A DNA stretch of 50,957 bases from Haplosporangium gracile (Eukaryota; Mortierellomycota; Mortierellomycetes; Mortierellales; Mortierellaceae): contig JAAAUF010000153.1 in NCBI GenBank assembly GCA_015499985.1, forward strand, positions 1-50,957. The letters are read 5' to 3'. The notes under the pieces were generated by a model. It made no database searches, was not told the DNA's origin, and was given only the letters and a program-made list of their open reading frames with translations. Shown here one piece after another: positions 41,201-50,957 of this stretch (positions within the stretch are counted from its first letter, which is position 1; every line of letters begins with the position of its first letter). Made by a program: the position numbers and the translations under genes.

Positions 41201-43890
41201 GGAATCCGGAGATCGAGTTTTGATTCTTCCAAGCATCTGTCCGTTCATTCTACGACAAGTTTACAACTTGATCCCGCAAGCCTGGCTCGTGAGCACGGGC
41301 AACAAGTGCAGATGGATAACGGAGCTCAATCTGTCAATACGGAACCTTCAACAACTCCAACTTCGGAGAACTTGCCTTTAGGATCACTGGAGAGCGGGAT
41401 GACGGATATTAAGGAACGGATAGTAGCTCCTCCCGTCCCCCCGAAGGATGGGGAAGCGAGTAAGCCCAACGCTTTGCCGATGTCATCGTCTTCCTCTGTG
41501 TCGTCTATGCAGCATTACTATCCTCGACACCACCTCAGGAACTCTAGATCAAGATCGTCGATGGCGACGTCCTCACGAAGTGGCCCAGGCAGCATTCAAT
41601 TCACGCGAGGAGAAAAGTTTGTCCAGGATGGCTTTGACGCCTGCGATGGCGACGCCAACGAAGATTCGACTTCAGGAGGATGGGAGGAGTACTGGGACGA
41701 ATACTATCGGCCGAAAGTGCAGACCTCATTTCAGCGCCTTTTTGCCTATAACATGAACTCGACCAGCCGCTATATACCGCCCAAGTAAGTTTGCTCAGTT
41801 ATGTCGATCATGTATTCATTACAAGTGAATGGACGAAATCAATATGTACTGACATACTCCTTGCTTTCTTTCTAGCGTCAAGGATACATCTGAGCAAAGT
41901 CCATTCGAAGTACGACAGAACCATCTGCTTTCGCAAGCGGAGATGAAGTAAGTCTCAATACTCGGTTGGTGCAAAAGCCTGTATTGGTTTTGATGCAGCA
42001 GATGGCACACTCACCACAGTATTTGTTATGTTTCTTTAATAGTGCCAAGGCAGCGGCAAAGTCGGAGAAGCGGTCAATGCTTAGCTGGTTGGGACTTTCA
42101 GGAGGAAGAGACAGCACTGGCGCCAATGACAAAAATTCGAACAACAATAATAGCAGCAACAAGAATCGGGCCGCATCTTCCAAGGCATCGTCGGCCTATT
42201 CTAATGGATCCAAAACCCTTCCGCTGAGCATGGGCCGCAAGAAAGGCTTACTATCTAGTCTAGACGAAAACGACGAGAAGGGCGGCGACCCAAAGTCAGG
42301 ACACAAGGACGGCGTTGCCCGTCATGCTCGCAGCAGTCGGCTATCGATCGCTTCTTTCCCAGTAACCAATAGCGAGTATGACGAGAAGGTCTCGCTTCCA
42401 GGTAGCACGCGAACTCTTGGTCGCCACCTTGGTCAGGGTGGCAAAGTGCGGCTACCTACCCACGTCCCTCGAACCAAGGAGGAGGAGTGGGAGCTGACCA
42501 AGAATGTCTGGACCAACTTACCACAGTTTGCCATTCACGACCCTAATTTTGTCCCTGGGTCAACTGATGGCAAGAGTTCAGATTCGGCTGCGGATGACAA
42601 GTCTGGAGGTGGGGCGGATGGTAGTAAAGACGGACATTCAGCCGGGGTCATTGAAGGCGGAACCACTAAAGGTCGCTCGCATATTGAGGAGATGGTCAAG
42701 AGATCTCTGATTCCAGATGTTACTTCGCACGAGTCGAAGGAATACAAAAGGTAACAAGGTCACTGTTTGAGTACAGGTAAAATACGAGGTTTTTATCATT
42801 CTATACACTGTCATTCGCTAACCATGGGTGCTTTGCTTGAACCTTCTTTACCTTGAATAGATATACCCAGCAGTTCAAGTCGATCAGATTTGACTCTGTT
42901 CCAACAAAAGGCGCTGCTTCGTACGGGATCAACGCACAAGCGAGCCAAAAGGAAGAATGGCCTGTTGGAACTGCGCCCAACACAGCTGCACCTACTCCTC
43001 TTTCGGGTTCTGTGGCCAACGAACTCAGTCAGATGCAACATCCTTCAGGACAGCTCCAGCAGCGACCCAAAGATGCAACAGCCAACAAGGTCGTAATGTC
43101 AACATCAAGTTCGTTATCGACAGCAAGACCAGGGTGGATCGGGGCACAGCGGCAAGCGTACGGAGACTCCTCGGGATCTACTGTTACCATCGGAACAACA
43201 GACTCAAACGAGGAAGAGGAGTTTTACTATGCGACCTCGCGAGGAATCGGCCCTAGCTCAGTGGTCAATAATAGCCATGACACAGATCGCATGCGAGTTT
43301 TGACGTTAGGGTCAAATGAACACCCTGGATCCAAGACGGCACCACTGTCACCAAACTCGCCCTCAACCGGTCAGCACTGGAGAGACAATCTGATGCCTGA
43401 GCCTTCTATCCTGCTTGCGCCTTTGCAGACGACCATCAAGGTCCCGAGTGAATCCGAGATGGTCCTGTATACCGCTCATGTCGAGCTGCCCAAGCTGACG
43501 CTGTACACTGTCGGCCAGACCTGCTTGAACCCGTACTGGGGCACGAATTCAGGAACGAAGGCTCGATATGATGCGTATATGATGTGGATCCTCAAGGGAC
43601 GGTATGGGTACATGCCCAACGCTGCAGGAGCAGGTGCTGGGCTGTTGCCATCGGCACAGGCACAGGCTCAGGCCCAGGCTCAGTTGTCAGGACGCCCATT
43701 TCGGAAAGGGAGCAGCCATGCGGGTCAGTCTAACGGGATGGAGTCGGCGAATGGGTCCGGTGCAGGAAGCAAGGACAAGCAGCTTCTGCCGCTTCATCAG
43801 CAACAGCATCAACAAACATCGGATGTTGCAAAGGGGGGCAAGAACAAGGATCGAAAGGACAAGAAGACAGGTCTTGGAGTTGCATTTTAG
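38214..43890 (+). CDS. FIG4: SAC-domain phosphoinositide phosphatase FIG4, ten exons
   Basis: Phase-consistent exons: 38214-38348, 38478-39087, 39205-39305, 39418-39833, 39937-40165, 40267-40492, 40587-41784, 41876-41947, 42043-42750 and 42861-43890, total 1574 residues. The N-terminal SAC part is typical ([46 protein letters not shown]). The catalytic CX5R motif is [12 protein letters not shown] with Cys near 475 and Arg near 481. FIG4 removes the 5-phosphate from PI(3,5)P2 at the vacuole or late endosome and works with Vac14 and Fab1. Human and yeast FIG4 are about 900 residues. This one has long Ser/Gly/Asp-rich insertions after about residue 600, yet keeps C-terminal family-like blocks ([14 protein letters not shown]) and an AQAQAQAQ repeat near the end. 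Introns are 91-129 nt. Confidence 0.93.
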
Positions 43891-44402
43891 AATAGTTCAA
43901 TGGCCGTTTCGCACATACATTTTTTTACAGCAGCGGCACCTACACCCACACCCTAAGGAGCTGTTCTAAGTGCAAAAGTTTCGTTTCTTGACCCCTCTCT
44001 ACTGGACGATCATATCTCCTTCGATGAATGAGAACTGGCCAAAGCAAGCTGCTTCGAAAATGTTCTTTTTGCTACCTCGGCTAAACATTAGGGTTGATAA
44101 GCTGGCTATTCCTATCCTCGCGCAGTTATAGTAAGGGGGAACATTAGGGAAAACTCACTCTTGTGGACTGACAGGGGAGGGTGTAATCAGAGAAGAGATA
44201 GTGGAATGGAGGCTCGACAAACTTGATTCCTTCTTCCTTTGCTCCTTTCCATCTGCTCGAGCAAAAATCAGCAGTTGAAGAATGATTGTCTTCCGTCGAG
44301 TGGGGAACAAGGTTTTCTTGATATCTCTTTTATTTTACGGCAACAAAACAGCCTATCTCCCTTTTCTCTTCTTCTGCTTTCTGCTTGATCCCGCTTTTGC
44401 AA
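43891..44402. other. Spacer between FIG4 and the CorA pseudogene
   Basis: Likely FIG4 3' UTR followed by former promoter sequence. No coding segment recognised. Confidence 0.4.
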
Positions 44403-46400
44403 ATGAACATTTACGACGTTGTGGACACACATCCACATGGCTTTCAGCAGCAGCACTCAACATCCTCGACACCCAGAAACTATGGCCCAAACTCACACAG
44501 CTATCGGAACCATGACGGGTCTTCTGCCTCCTCGTTGTCATCATCGTCCTGCTTGGGTATAAAGGTTCAGAGTGGCCAGCAGTAGCGCCCTTAGAATCAC
44601 AACGACAGACCATACAACATATTCCCAATAGAGGCAGAAGAGGCAGAAGAATCGCCAACATCGCCCAACAGAATAGTGCCAGACACTCGACGAACCCAAT
44701 CGTACCCTGCGGGATCCCGTGCTGAATTGAAAAGAACCCCATCTAGCTTTCCACGCAAGCGCCTTTCTAGTATGTTCTGTATGTTACATTGGAAGCAGGG
44801 CAAAGAACAAATTATACGGGAGTATTAACGATCAGGCTCACTTTGATAAATAGAGTTCACGGTGCGGGGACAAGGGATCGATGTGTCAAGCATAAACAGC
44901 ATCTTTGACTGCATCAATGTAAAGTTTAATATCATACACTCCTTGAGCAAGTGGGACTTGTTAGAGCATGTATTCCTCTCAATCCATTAATACTATATCT
45001 GTCATACTGTTTAATAACAAGTCAGTGTTACTATCCTCGATGTGGATCAGGCCGAATACAAAGTCGGGGCCAACTTGAGCAATGATGAGTTCCTTGAATG
45101 GTTGGAGCAACCAGTAAGCTCACATCTCATGGCACCTTTGTACAAAGAAGGGAATGATATGTGCCGCCAACTCATTTGTCCTTTTAAATAAAAAGCTAGA
45201 GGCCAGACTGGTCTGAATATGGTAAGCTTATCATGGGCAAACGTATTGTACCTCTTTTATGCATGCGTCAATGCTTTTTGTTCCAGTGTGTAACACAAAC
45301 AGTATAACTACCTTGTTTAGATGTGCGCCATTTGATGATTGAGGATCTACTCCATGTTCCCCAGAGAACAAAAGTCGACGTCTACCCCAAACAAACATAT
45401 ATCTCATGTATCCTCCTGACTCTTCTGGAACAACTCGGCGATGGTGAATCGGGACAGATCAACCCATACATCAGCCCACATGGAATCGACCCCATTTTCT
45501 GAGTCAACGGCTGCCGCTTGAACAAGTCGACAGTTACAAACACTACCATTACGCCGAAGAACAAAACTATGAGGATCTTCATGTGGAGATGGAGCAAGTC
45601 ACCATGCTGTTACTGGAAGAAGACACATTGATCACGCTCTTCCAGGTCTCTGGTCAGTCTGTCGTAGCTCCCATTATTGAGCGGCTCTCTCTCGACTACT
45701 CTCTTGCTCGGAAATATGGCGATGCAAGTTTTCTCCTGCAGTCTGTTATTTATGGGATCATTGACCATGCTGTTCCTATCGCGGATGCGTTCCGACACGA
45801 AATCAATAATCTGGAGTCCCGAGTGCTTACACTGCCCAAGATGATGTTCACGAGAGACCTCCACCGTGTGACCTCACAGCTATTAATGCTGAAGAGAACT
45901 CTTGTCCCGACGCAGATGTTGGTTCATTCGCTACGAGGCGAGGATGAGCGGAGTCCGCTCAGTCCGCTGGCACGGACGTACATAGGCAACGTAATGGACC
46001 ACTGCAACACGATGGTGGAGGACGTCGATACCATCCTCACTCTATGTGAGGAACTGATCAACATGGTAAGACTGTTGCGCATGCTACAAGGTCTTTTCAT
46101 TATCAGTTGACCTCCTTAAATTGCTGTGATAGCCTGACCTCTCTGCACTTACATGGTCGATTAGATCTTCAATCTCATTGCATACGATACCTGCGTCGAC
46201 TGGCTCTGGTCACCATCATCTCTCCCGACCACATTCGTTGCTGAAGGTAAGGGGCAACAACGCTTTTTGCTACCACGATGCTTGTTTCGTATTACATTAT
46301 CATTCTAGTGTACTGTACCAACTTTCAAGACTTTCCCAAATTGTCACACAACATTGGATACTTTTGAATAATCTGCAGAATCGTCCTTGCTATTTTTGTA
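44403..46400 (+). pseudogene. CorA/ALR-type Mg2+ transporter, decayed
   Basis: Blocks in order resemble fungal CorA-like proteins: a Ser-rich start (MNIYDVVDTHPHG), RTQSYPAGSRAELKRTPSSF, VTILDVDQAEYKVG, a short RPDWSEYG exon, LMIEDLLHVPQRTKVDVYPK, and a long helical region at 45583-46065 (LLLEEDTLITLFQ, LESRVLTLPKM, LCEELINM). Expected exon joins are visible, but lesions accumulate: the usual WI..G.SWD block before LMIEDLL is unreadable, a frame change lies near 45490, at least two lie in the first membrane helix near 46200-46240, and TGA at 46365 replaces Trp in the second helix (NIGYF-stop-IIC). The pore motif GMN is altered to YCTN. CorA proteins import Mg2+, and loss of the pore motif and helices argues against function. 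Confidence 0.65.
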
Positions 46401-46479
46401 AATTACTTACGTTTAGTTTCCTTCTTCTCGGCTTAAAAATAAGCTTGTGCAAGAGAAAAGTGAGCTGAGACGTTGTTGC

Positions 46480-46500
46480 TTTTTTTTTTTTTTTTTTTTT
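46480..46500. repeat. Poly(T) run, 21 bases
   Basis: Uninterrupted T run just 3' of the CorA pseudogene. Length may vary by slippage. Confidence 0.9.
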
Positions 46501-46811
46501 CCTTCTTTTCTAGTTGGCGACAATTGTAGGAGAATGGATTTATGACCAATAGAAGGCAAAATTGAGCGAGAAACGCCTGAAGAGAAAGGATCTGATCACC
46601 ATCGGACAAAGCCGACAAGAGGTGGTCAATTGGACGTCGTCATAATAGCCATCTTCATAGTCTCCCGAGCTCTGCTACTGACGCGTGAAACTCCGAATAG
46701 AAAAGATGAGGACTCGCGTTTTGATCACGTGCAGTTCATTCGGACAAAGGATGTTTCTTTACATTCGGACGTTCGCTCATTCACTTCCCTTTCAACACTC
46801 GATTCGACAAA

Positions 46812-47340
46812 ATGGCATCCGTCTGGGAGCAGTACAAGGTACATCAGGTTGAATTAACCGTGGGGTAGGAACAAGGGAACATGCTGACAGCCACAACGAA
46901 TCCTTTGGCGAACACCGCTTCCAAGGACTAGATATATCAAACAGGCGCCACTTATTTATACCTGACTCCTTCTCGTCTTTACCCTGCTCCTCCTGAACAC
47001 TCGCCCAACTTTGTAGGCCTTGCCGCCTCGCACCCGCATGTACATCGGTCTCGGTAAGCGAAAAATTAAATGCCATTGACGTTTTCGTATGTGGTCTTAA
47101 CTGGTCAAGGAGCAACCTGCCACTCTGTCAGTGCCAGATCTGTCACGGTCAACTCACATTTGCTTCATACGTTCCTCATTCTATGATATCTCGCATTTAG
47201 GCGTGATGGCGTTCGCTACGGCTGGATTGTATATCAGCGATGCCATGGAAGAGAAACTGGACCCAGCACGTCGTTCAATCAAGGAGTCAGCATCTTCACC
47301 ATCGGCACAGAAGGCTTCAGACAATAGCATCTCAAAGTAA
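46812..47340 (+). CDS. Small single-pass membrane protein, 67 residues, three exons
   Basis: Three short exons join in phase: 46812-46838 (MASVWEQYK), 47017-47053 (ALPPRTRMYIGLG, last codon split) and 47201-47340 (VMAFATAGLYISDAMEEK and a Ser-rich tail ending in TAA). Both introns (178 and 147 nt) have GTAC/GTAAG donors and TTGTAG/ATTTAG acceptors. The product has a short amphipathic or charged head, one hydrophobic segment (about residues 17-35: MYIGLGVMAFATAGLYI) and a charged C-terminus. This layout is common in small mitochondrial inner-membrane proteins, but the family is not recognised and location is inferred. The clean splicing of three in-phase pieces makes chance unlikely. Confidence 0.7.
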
Positions 47341-47552
47341 AAAGCGCCTCCTTGCTCAAAGGCGGGAAGTAGGTAGCTTATGCCTTTGTGAGCATCAACG
47401 GCAATTTCAGGACATTCAACCGCCACAACCTGACATGACTTACTCATGTACAACAACCACAATAAACTTTTTTCCGATTCGATGATCCGCCCCTTACAAA
47501 CCCAAACATCCTCAGTTCTTCCAACGTCAACAATTAATCCAACCTAGCACAA

Positions 47553-47800
47553 TTAGTCCTCGATGCCAATGTTGGAGACATCCTTCCCTGCGCCAGTGTT
47601 GTCAGAAACAAACAAATTCCTTGACGACCGTGGACTATACCCATAGCCCAGATCCAACGCCTTCAATCCCCTCGGATAAAAATAATCCAAATTCATCAAC
47701 GAATACTTGGCCTTCATGTTCCAACCGAATCGTAAAAAAACCATCTCTTCAAGAACGATATGAACGGTCCATATTGGAAAAAAGATAAATGCAAGCTGGA
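47553..47800 (-). other. Orphan open reading segment, unidentified
   Basis: A minus-strand frame ends at 47553 and reads EEMVFLRFGWNMKAKYSL, then LDYFYPRGLKALDLGYGYSP and a polar tail. It has no acceptable start, because a 23-base A run lies at its upstream edge and the RRN11-like gene ends just beyond. The LKALDLGYGY stretch faintly recalls the LTVLDLGYEY segment of the F-box/LRR family, but this is too short to assign. It may be a terminal exon relic. Confidence 0.3.
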
Positions 47801-47807
47801 GAAATTT

Positions 47808-47830
47808 AAAAAAAAAAAAAAAAAAAAAAA
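47808..47830. repeat. Poly(A) run, 23 bases
   Basis: Uninterrupted A run between the orphan segment and the RRN11-like gene. Confidence 0.9.
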
Positions 47831-47891
47831 CATGCAAATGCGAAAAAGTGTATTGTACAGGGGATGCTAGTTAGGCTCCTTAATATATGCC

Positions 47892-49999
47892 CTAAAGGCT
47901 AAGAATGGATGCGACGGACTTGTACCATGATGGCTGTCTATCGGCTGGAAGTTGATCGAAAAAGGACACTACTTTCGTTCGTGGCTCTGCTGCTTCTGGG
48001 AAAGCCTTCTGTGATACTCTAAAAGGTTAAATAGCGGTGCATGCGTTAGTACTTATAACATCCAAATAAGATATCAAAAGCGAAAATATCGTAAAGTCAT
48101 AATAAACCTACCGAAAAGTGTCGTAATACAAAGCGATCTTACAGATCTCTTGTTCCTCCCAAGACTTCAAGGCATTATACTCTGCTCGCATGAGTAAAAG
48201 CTGCGTAATCGGTCGGAGAGATCTCACGTCCAGCTGGTGTTTGCTAAGGAGACTCGTTGCATTGCTTTCCTGCATTACACTCATGATCTGTCCGGTTACT
48301 TCGTCCTCGTCCAGCGAACATTCCGTATCCGGCCTTGTCTGTTGCTTTAGAGAACGACCATTGGAGGCTCGGCCAGGAAAAAAATGCTGGCCGTCACCCG
48401 ACCCTTTTGCATCCAGCACTTCAGAATGTTTGCTATTAACGATTCTGGAAATAATATCCGTCTGTTCTGCTGGAAGGGCCTTCCACATCAACCTGACGAG
48501 AGGTCGGACATAGAGCTCAGAATCTGCAGCTGGATTCAGTGCCAAAATAAGCTCCAGTGTCTTTTGACGCTCCCGATTCTCCAATGCTGTCAAGAGTCTA
48601 GGAACCACATAGGGAGAGGTGACTGATGCGTTAAAAAAGGGCACAATTTAGCTGAGAAAGCGCTGTTAACACTCCTTCTTTGCTGTCCTTCTTTGCTTGT
48701 ACCACATTGCGTCTAATGCGATGTTCATGATTCCACTCTAGAATTCCCACAACTCGTTGAAAACTTACTGCAATGCGAGCATGCTGCTGGTGTTGTCGTT
48801 GTAATACTGCTTCAGATATGCTCGCATTTCCCGAATGGCTGTCTTGCGCTTGTTGGTTGCTCTGTGCTTGTCCCATCCAGTCATTTCGACTCTGCCGCAT
48901 TTCAGCCTGACAAGATACGCCAAGAAGGCATCGTTTCGACTGTCCAGTTTGAGAGCCAGTTCCAAATGTTTTATGGCACTGCGCTTGTGGCTCATGATGC
49001 GCGCATCCCATAGAGTAGACCCGTTGTCGCTGTCATCATCATATTCATCGTTTCCTGCCTGCGAATCGCCCAGCAGATTAAAGGATCCGCTGTGGTGGTG
49101 ACTTGCATGCTGACTCGTTTGGAACGATGATCCGTCACTTGCTCTCTTCTCCTCCACGGCCATGTTGAACAGCGCAAACTCGATGACTCCAAAATATCCT
49201 TGAAGTTGGGCGTTATCCTTGTAAGCAAATGCGTTGATGTACCTATGTCAGCAAATTGGAGCACAATAGATTGAATTTTAGTCGACTGAGTCATCCATGG
49301 ACCTTCTTGATTCCTGCTTCATGGCACCTGCGACTTACGGTTCCAGAGTTGCGCGGGCATCACTGATGCGACCACACCTCATTTGGTACAAGGCAAGCTC
49401 CACCGCTACTGAGTCCTTCTATGAATGTTTATCAAACGGGGTAATGGTAATTAATAAGGATGTCTTATGAACATTGTCGATAGTTTTCAATGGCACTGAT
49501 AGAAAGAGAAAAAGAATACTTACGTAATGTTTCGTCTGGGCTAATACCAGTTTTAGAAACTGCAAGCATGTCGGTTCATACTCTTTATTTCGACTCAGGA
49601 TTTCAGACCCAACCTATAAAGACACAGGTGGCAAGTGCTTTAGTGTTCTGAGCAGAGCAGCAGAGCAAAGAAGAGAAAAGGCGGGGCGAGGCGAGGTACG
49701 ACAATGTGCTGGCTTGTGAGTATCTATCTATACAAGAAGTACAATGCCTTTAGGATTATTATTACCTTCCAGAGGAGTTCCTCGTTGGAGGATTTGCAAG
49801 AGGTGAGGGTGCTGTAGATGGTGAAGGCCCGTTCGTAGTCCTTGCGGGCAAGGGACCTGCGGAGGAGCTGTCCGGCGAGTTCGAGATGGAGGTTCTGGTT
49901 AGGGGTATTCACCCAAGTGCGCTGGAAATGGAAGAGCGGGGCGAGTTTTGCCTTTTCTGCTCTGTCGCCCCTCTTCTTCCTCCCCCTTTGCATGTGCAT
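47892..49999 (-). CDS. RRN11: RRN11/TAF1A-like RNA polymerase I initiation factor, six exons
   Basis: Exons 49999-49766, 49613-49524, 49418-49339, 49242-48769, 48597-48112 and 48018-47892 join in phase to 496 residues, near the 507 of yeast Rrn11. The N-terminal part carries the family-like TPR-type entry (NLHLELAGQLLRRSLARKD, YERAFTIYSTLTSC, LLWK|VGSEIL). Helical repeats follow (VELALYQMRCGRISDARATL, HLELALKLDSRNDAFLAYLV) with an acidic Ser/His-rich insert near 190-220. Rrn11 is part of the core factor that recruits RNA polymerase I to rDNA promoters in the nucleolus. The 171-nt fourth intron is fixed by phase: only the TTCCTAG acceptor at 48598 restores the frame (Q|LLTALENRERQK). Family assignment rests on pattern and length. 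Confidence 0.65.
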
Positions 50000-50231
50000 G
50001 ACCGACAGAGAAAGGGCTGACTGATGGATGGAGAGGTGAAGGTGAAGTGAAGTGAAGGTTGGCAAGGACTGCTGTATTTTTTTTTTTTTTTGTTGATGTC
50101 CTGTAGCAGTCACGTTGTGGTGGGAGTGCGGGGAAGTCCAAATTAGGAAGAAGGACAAGGTCGCTGTTTGTTGGGTTTCTTTGTCCTTATCCCTCCTCCA
50201 GCACTCATCGACCCAGACAAACAATCACAAA
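50000..50231. promoter_or_regulatory. Compact bidirectional promoter between the RRN11-like gene and ADE8
   Basis: Only 232 bases separate the two divergent starts. The segment contains a T run (near 50080-50091), repeated AAGTGAAG-like units (50040-50056) and a TC-rich leader before the ADE8 ATG (ACAAAATGGC context). Sharing of regulatory sites is inferred from spacing. Confidence 0.5.
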
Positions 50232-50861
50232 ATGGCCCCTCGCGTCGTCGTCTTGATTTCAGGAACAGGCTCAAACCTCCAGGCCCTCATCGATGCCATC
50301 GCGGCCGGATCCCTCAAGGCAGAGATCCCCCTCGTCATCTCAAACCGCTCCAAGGTCTTTGGTCTCGAGCGCGCTGAAAAGGCCGGTATCCCCACAAAAA
50401 TCCTTGCCTTGAAGCCCTATACCACTGCTGGAAAGTCCAGGGTCCAATACGATGCCGATCTTGCCCAATTGATCGTCGCCGCCAAGCCTGATCTGGTCGT
50501 CCTCGCCGGATTCATGCATATCCTCTCTCCCACATTCCTGGACCAGTTCCCCACTACCCCTTTGATCAACCTCCACCCAGCCCTGCCAGGACAGTTTGAT
50601 GGCGCCCGAGCAATTGAGCGTGCTTTTGAGGCATACCAGAGGGGCGAGATTAAGCACACAGGAGTCATGGTCCACCGCGTGATTCAGGAGGTCGACGGTG
50701 GCGAGCCTTTGTTGGTCGAGCAGGTTGAGATCAAGCCCGAGGATGACTTGGCGGCATTGCAGGAGAGGATTCACTCGGTCGAGCACGTCCTTCTTGTCAA
50801 AGGAGCAGTCCTTGTGCTTGAACAAGAAGCAATCAAGAAGAACAATTCCGCATCGGCATAG
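50232..50861 (+). CDS. ADE8: Phosphoribosylglycinamide formyltransferase (GART), ADE8
   Basis: Single exon, 209 residues, typical length for PurN/Ade8. The enzyme transfers a formyl group from 10-formyltetrahydrofolate to GAR in step 3 of purine synthesis in the cytosol. Visible features: the phosphate-binding GTGSNLQALI near residues 11-20, the folate-site region LAGFMHILSP, the catalytic INLHPALPG with Asn113 and His115, and HTGVMVHRVIQEVDGGEPL with Asp154 (the counterparts of E. coli PurN Asn106, His108 and Asp144). The ATG at 50232 fits the family start (MAPRVVVLISG) and has a good context. No intron is needed. It is a monofunctional protein, as in other fungi, not the trifunctional animal form. 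Confidence 0.96.
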   Translation: MAPRVVVLISGTGSNLQALIDAIAAGSLKAEIPLVISNRSKVFGLERAEKAGIPTKILALKPYTTAGKSRVQYDADLAQLIVAAKPDLVVLAGFMHILSPTFLDQFPTTPLINLHPALPGQFDGARAIERAFEAYQRGEIKHTGVMVHRVIQEVDGGEPLLVEQVEIKPEDDLAALQERIHSVEHVLLVKGAVLVLEQEAIKKNNSASA

Positions 50862-50957
50862 CTAGCATGAGAGCATGATAGCATTCCCTTTTCATCTCAT
50901 ACCTCTTTACCAACAAAAAATATGTGTTCATAACCATGGAATCAATTAATGGCTCAG

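Overview
The window is eukaryotic and reads as fungal. Genes are split by short spliceosomal introns of about 90-180 nt with GT-AG ends and CTAAC/TTAAC-like branch sites. Products include fungal orthologues (KHA1-type antiporter, APE2-type aminopeptidase, RRN11-like Pol I factor, ADE8). A lineage-expanded F-box/leucine-rich-repeat family, LRR genes with one repeat per exon and Ser/Gln-rich extensions fit an early-diverging, Mortierella-like fungus. That taxonomic guess is inference.

Layout. (1) 1-957: a broken Tc1/mariner-IS630-type transposase running off the left edge. (2) 1276-12059: a cluster of F-box/LRR genes on both strands, with three intact members (3476-5204 minus, 5357-7177 minus, 10098-12059 plus) among decayed copies and a C-terminal-only fragment. 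(3) 12252-16349: a four-exon M1 aminopeptidase on the minus strand, then 1.8 kb without a recognised gene. (4) 18195-22108: a graveyard holding a decayed F-box/LRR gene, a mid-domain fragment of another copy, an inverted C-terminal fragment and a decayed multi-exon LRR gene. (5) 22203-34577: an RRM-like protein gene with a 13-nt microexon, a KHA1-type K+/H+ antiporter with a probable GC-AG first intron, another F-box/LRR pseudogene, a chromate transporter and a SNIP1/Pml1-type FHA splicing protein. (6) 34653-43890: a PPR protein, a cysteine-rich coding-like relic and a ten-exon FIG4 lipid phosphatase of 1574 residues. (7) 44403-50957: a decayed CorA-type Mg2+ transporter, a three-exon 67-residue membrane protein, an RRN11-like gene, and ADE8 in divergent orientation.

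The housekeeping genes are unrelated in pathway, and their splice junctions were worked out here from reading frame, phase and consensus sites. The distinctive biology is the F-box/LRR family. It has an N-terminal F-box (presumably SCF ubiquitin ligase recruitment), a divergent LRR body and a conserved C-terminal cap (FGFEG...WMA..WPKL...LRPD). At least nine copies or fragments lie in about 29 kb and most are dead, which suggests fast birth and death. Many of the nonsense codons sit where intact paralogues have tryptophan. No tRNA, rRNA or CRISPR array was seen.
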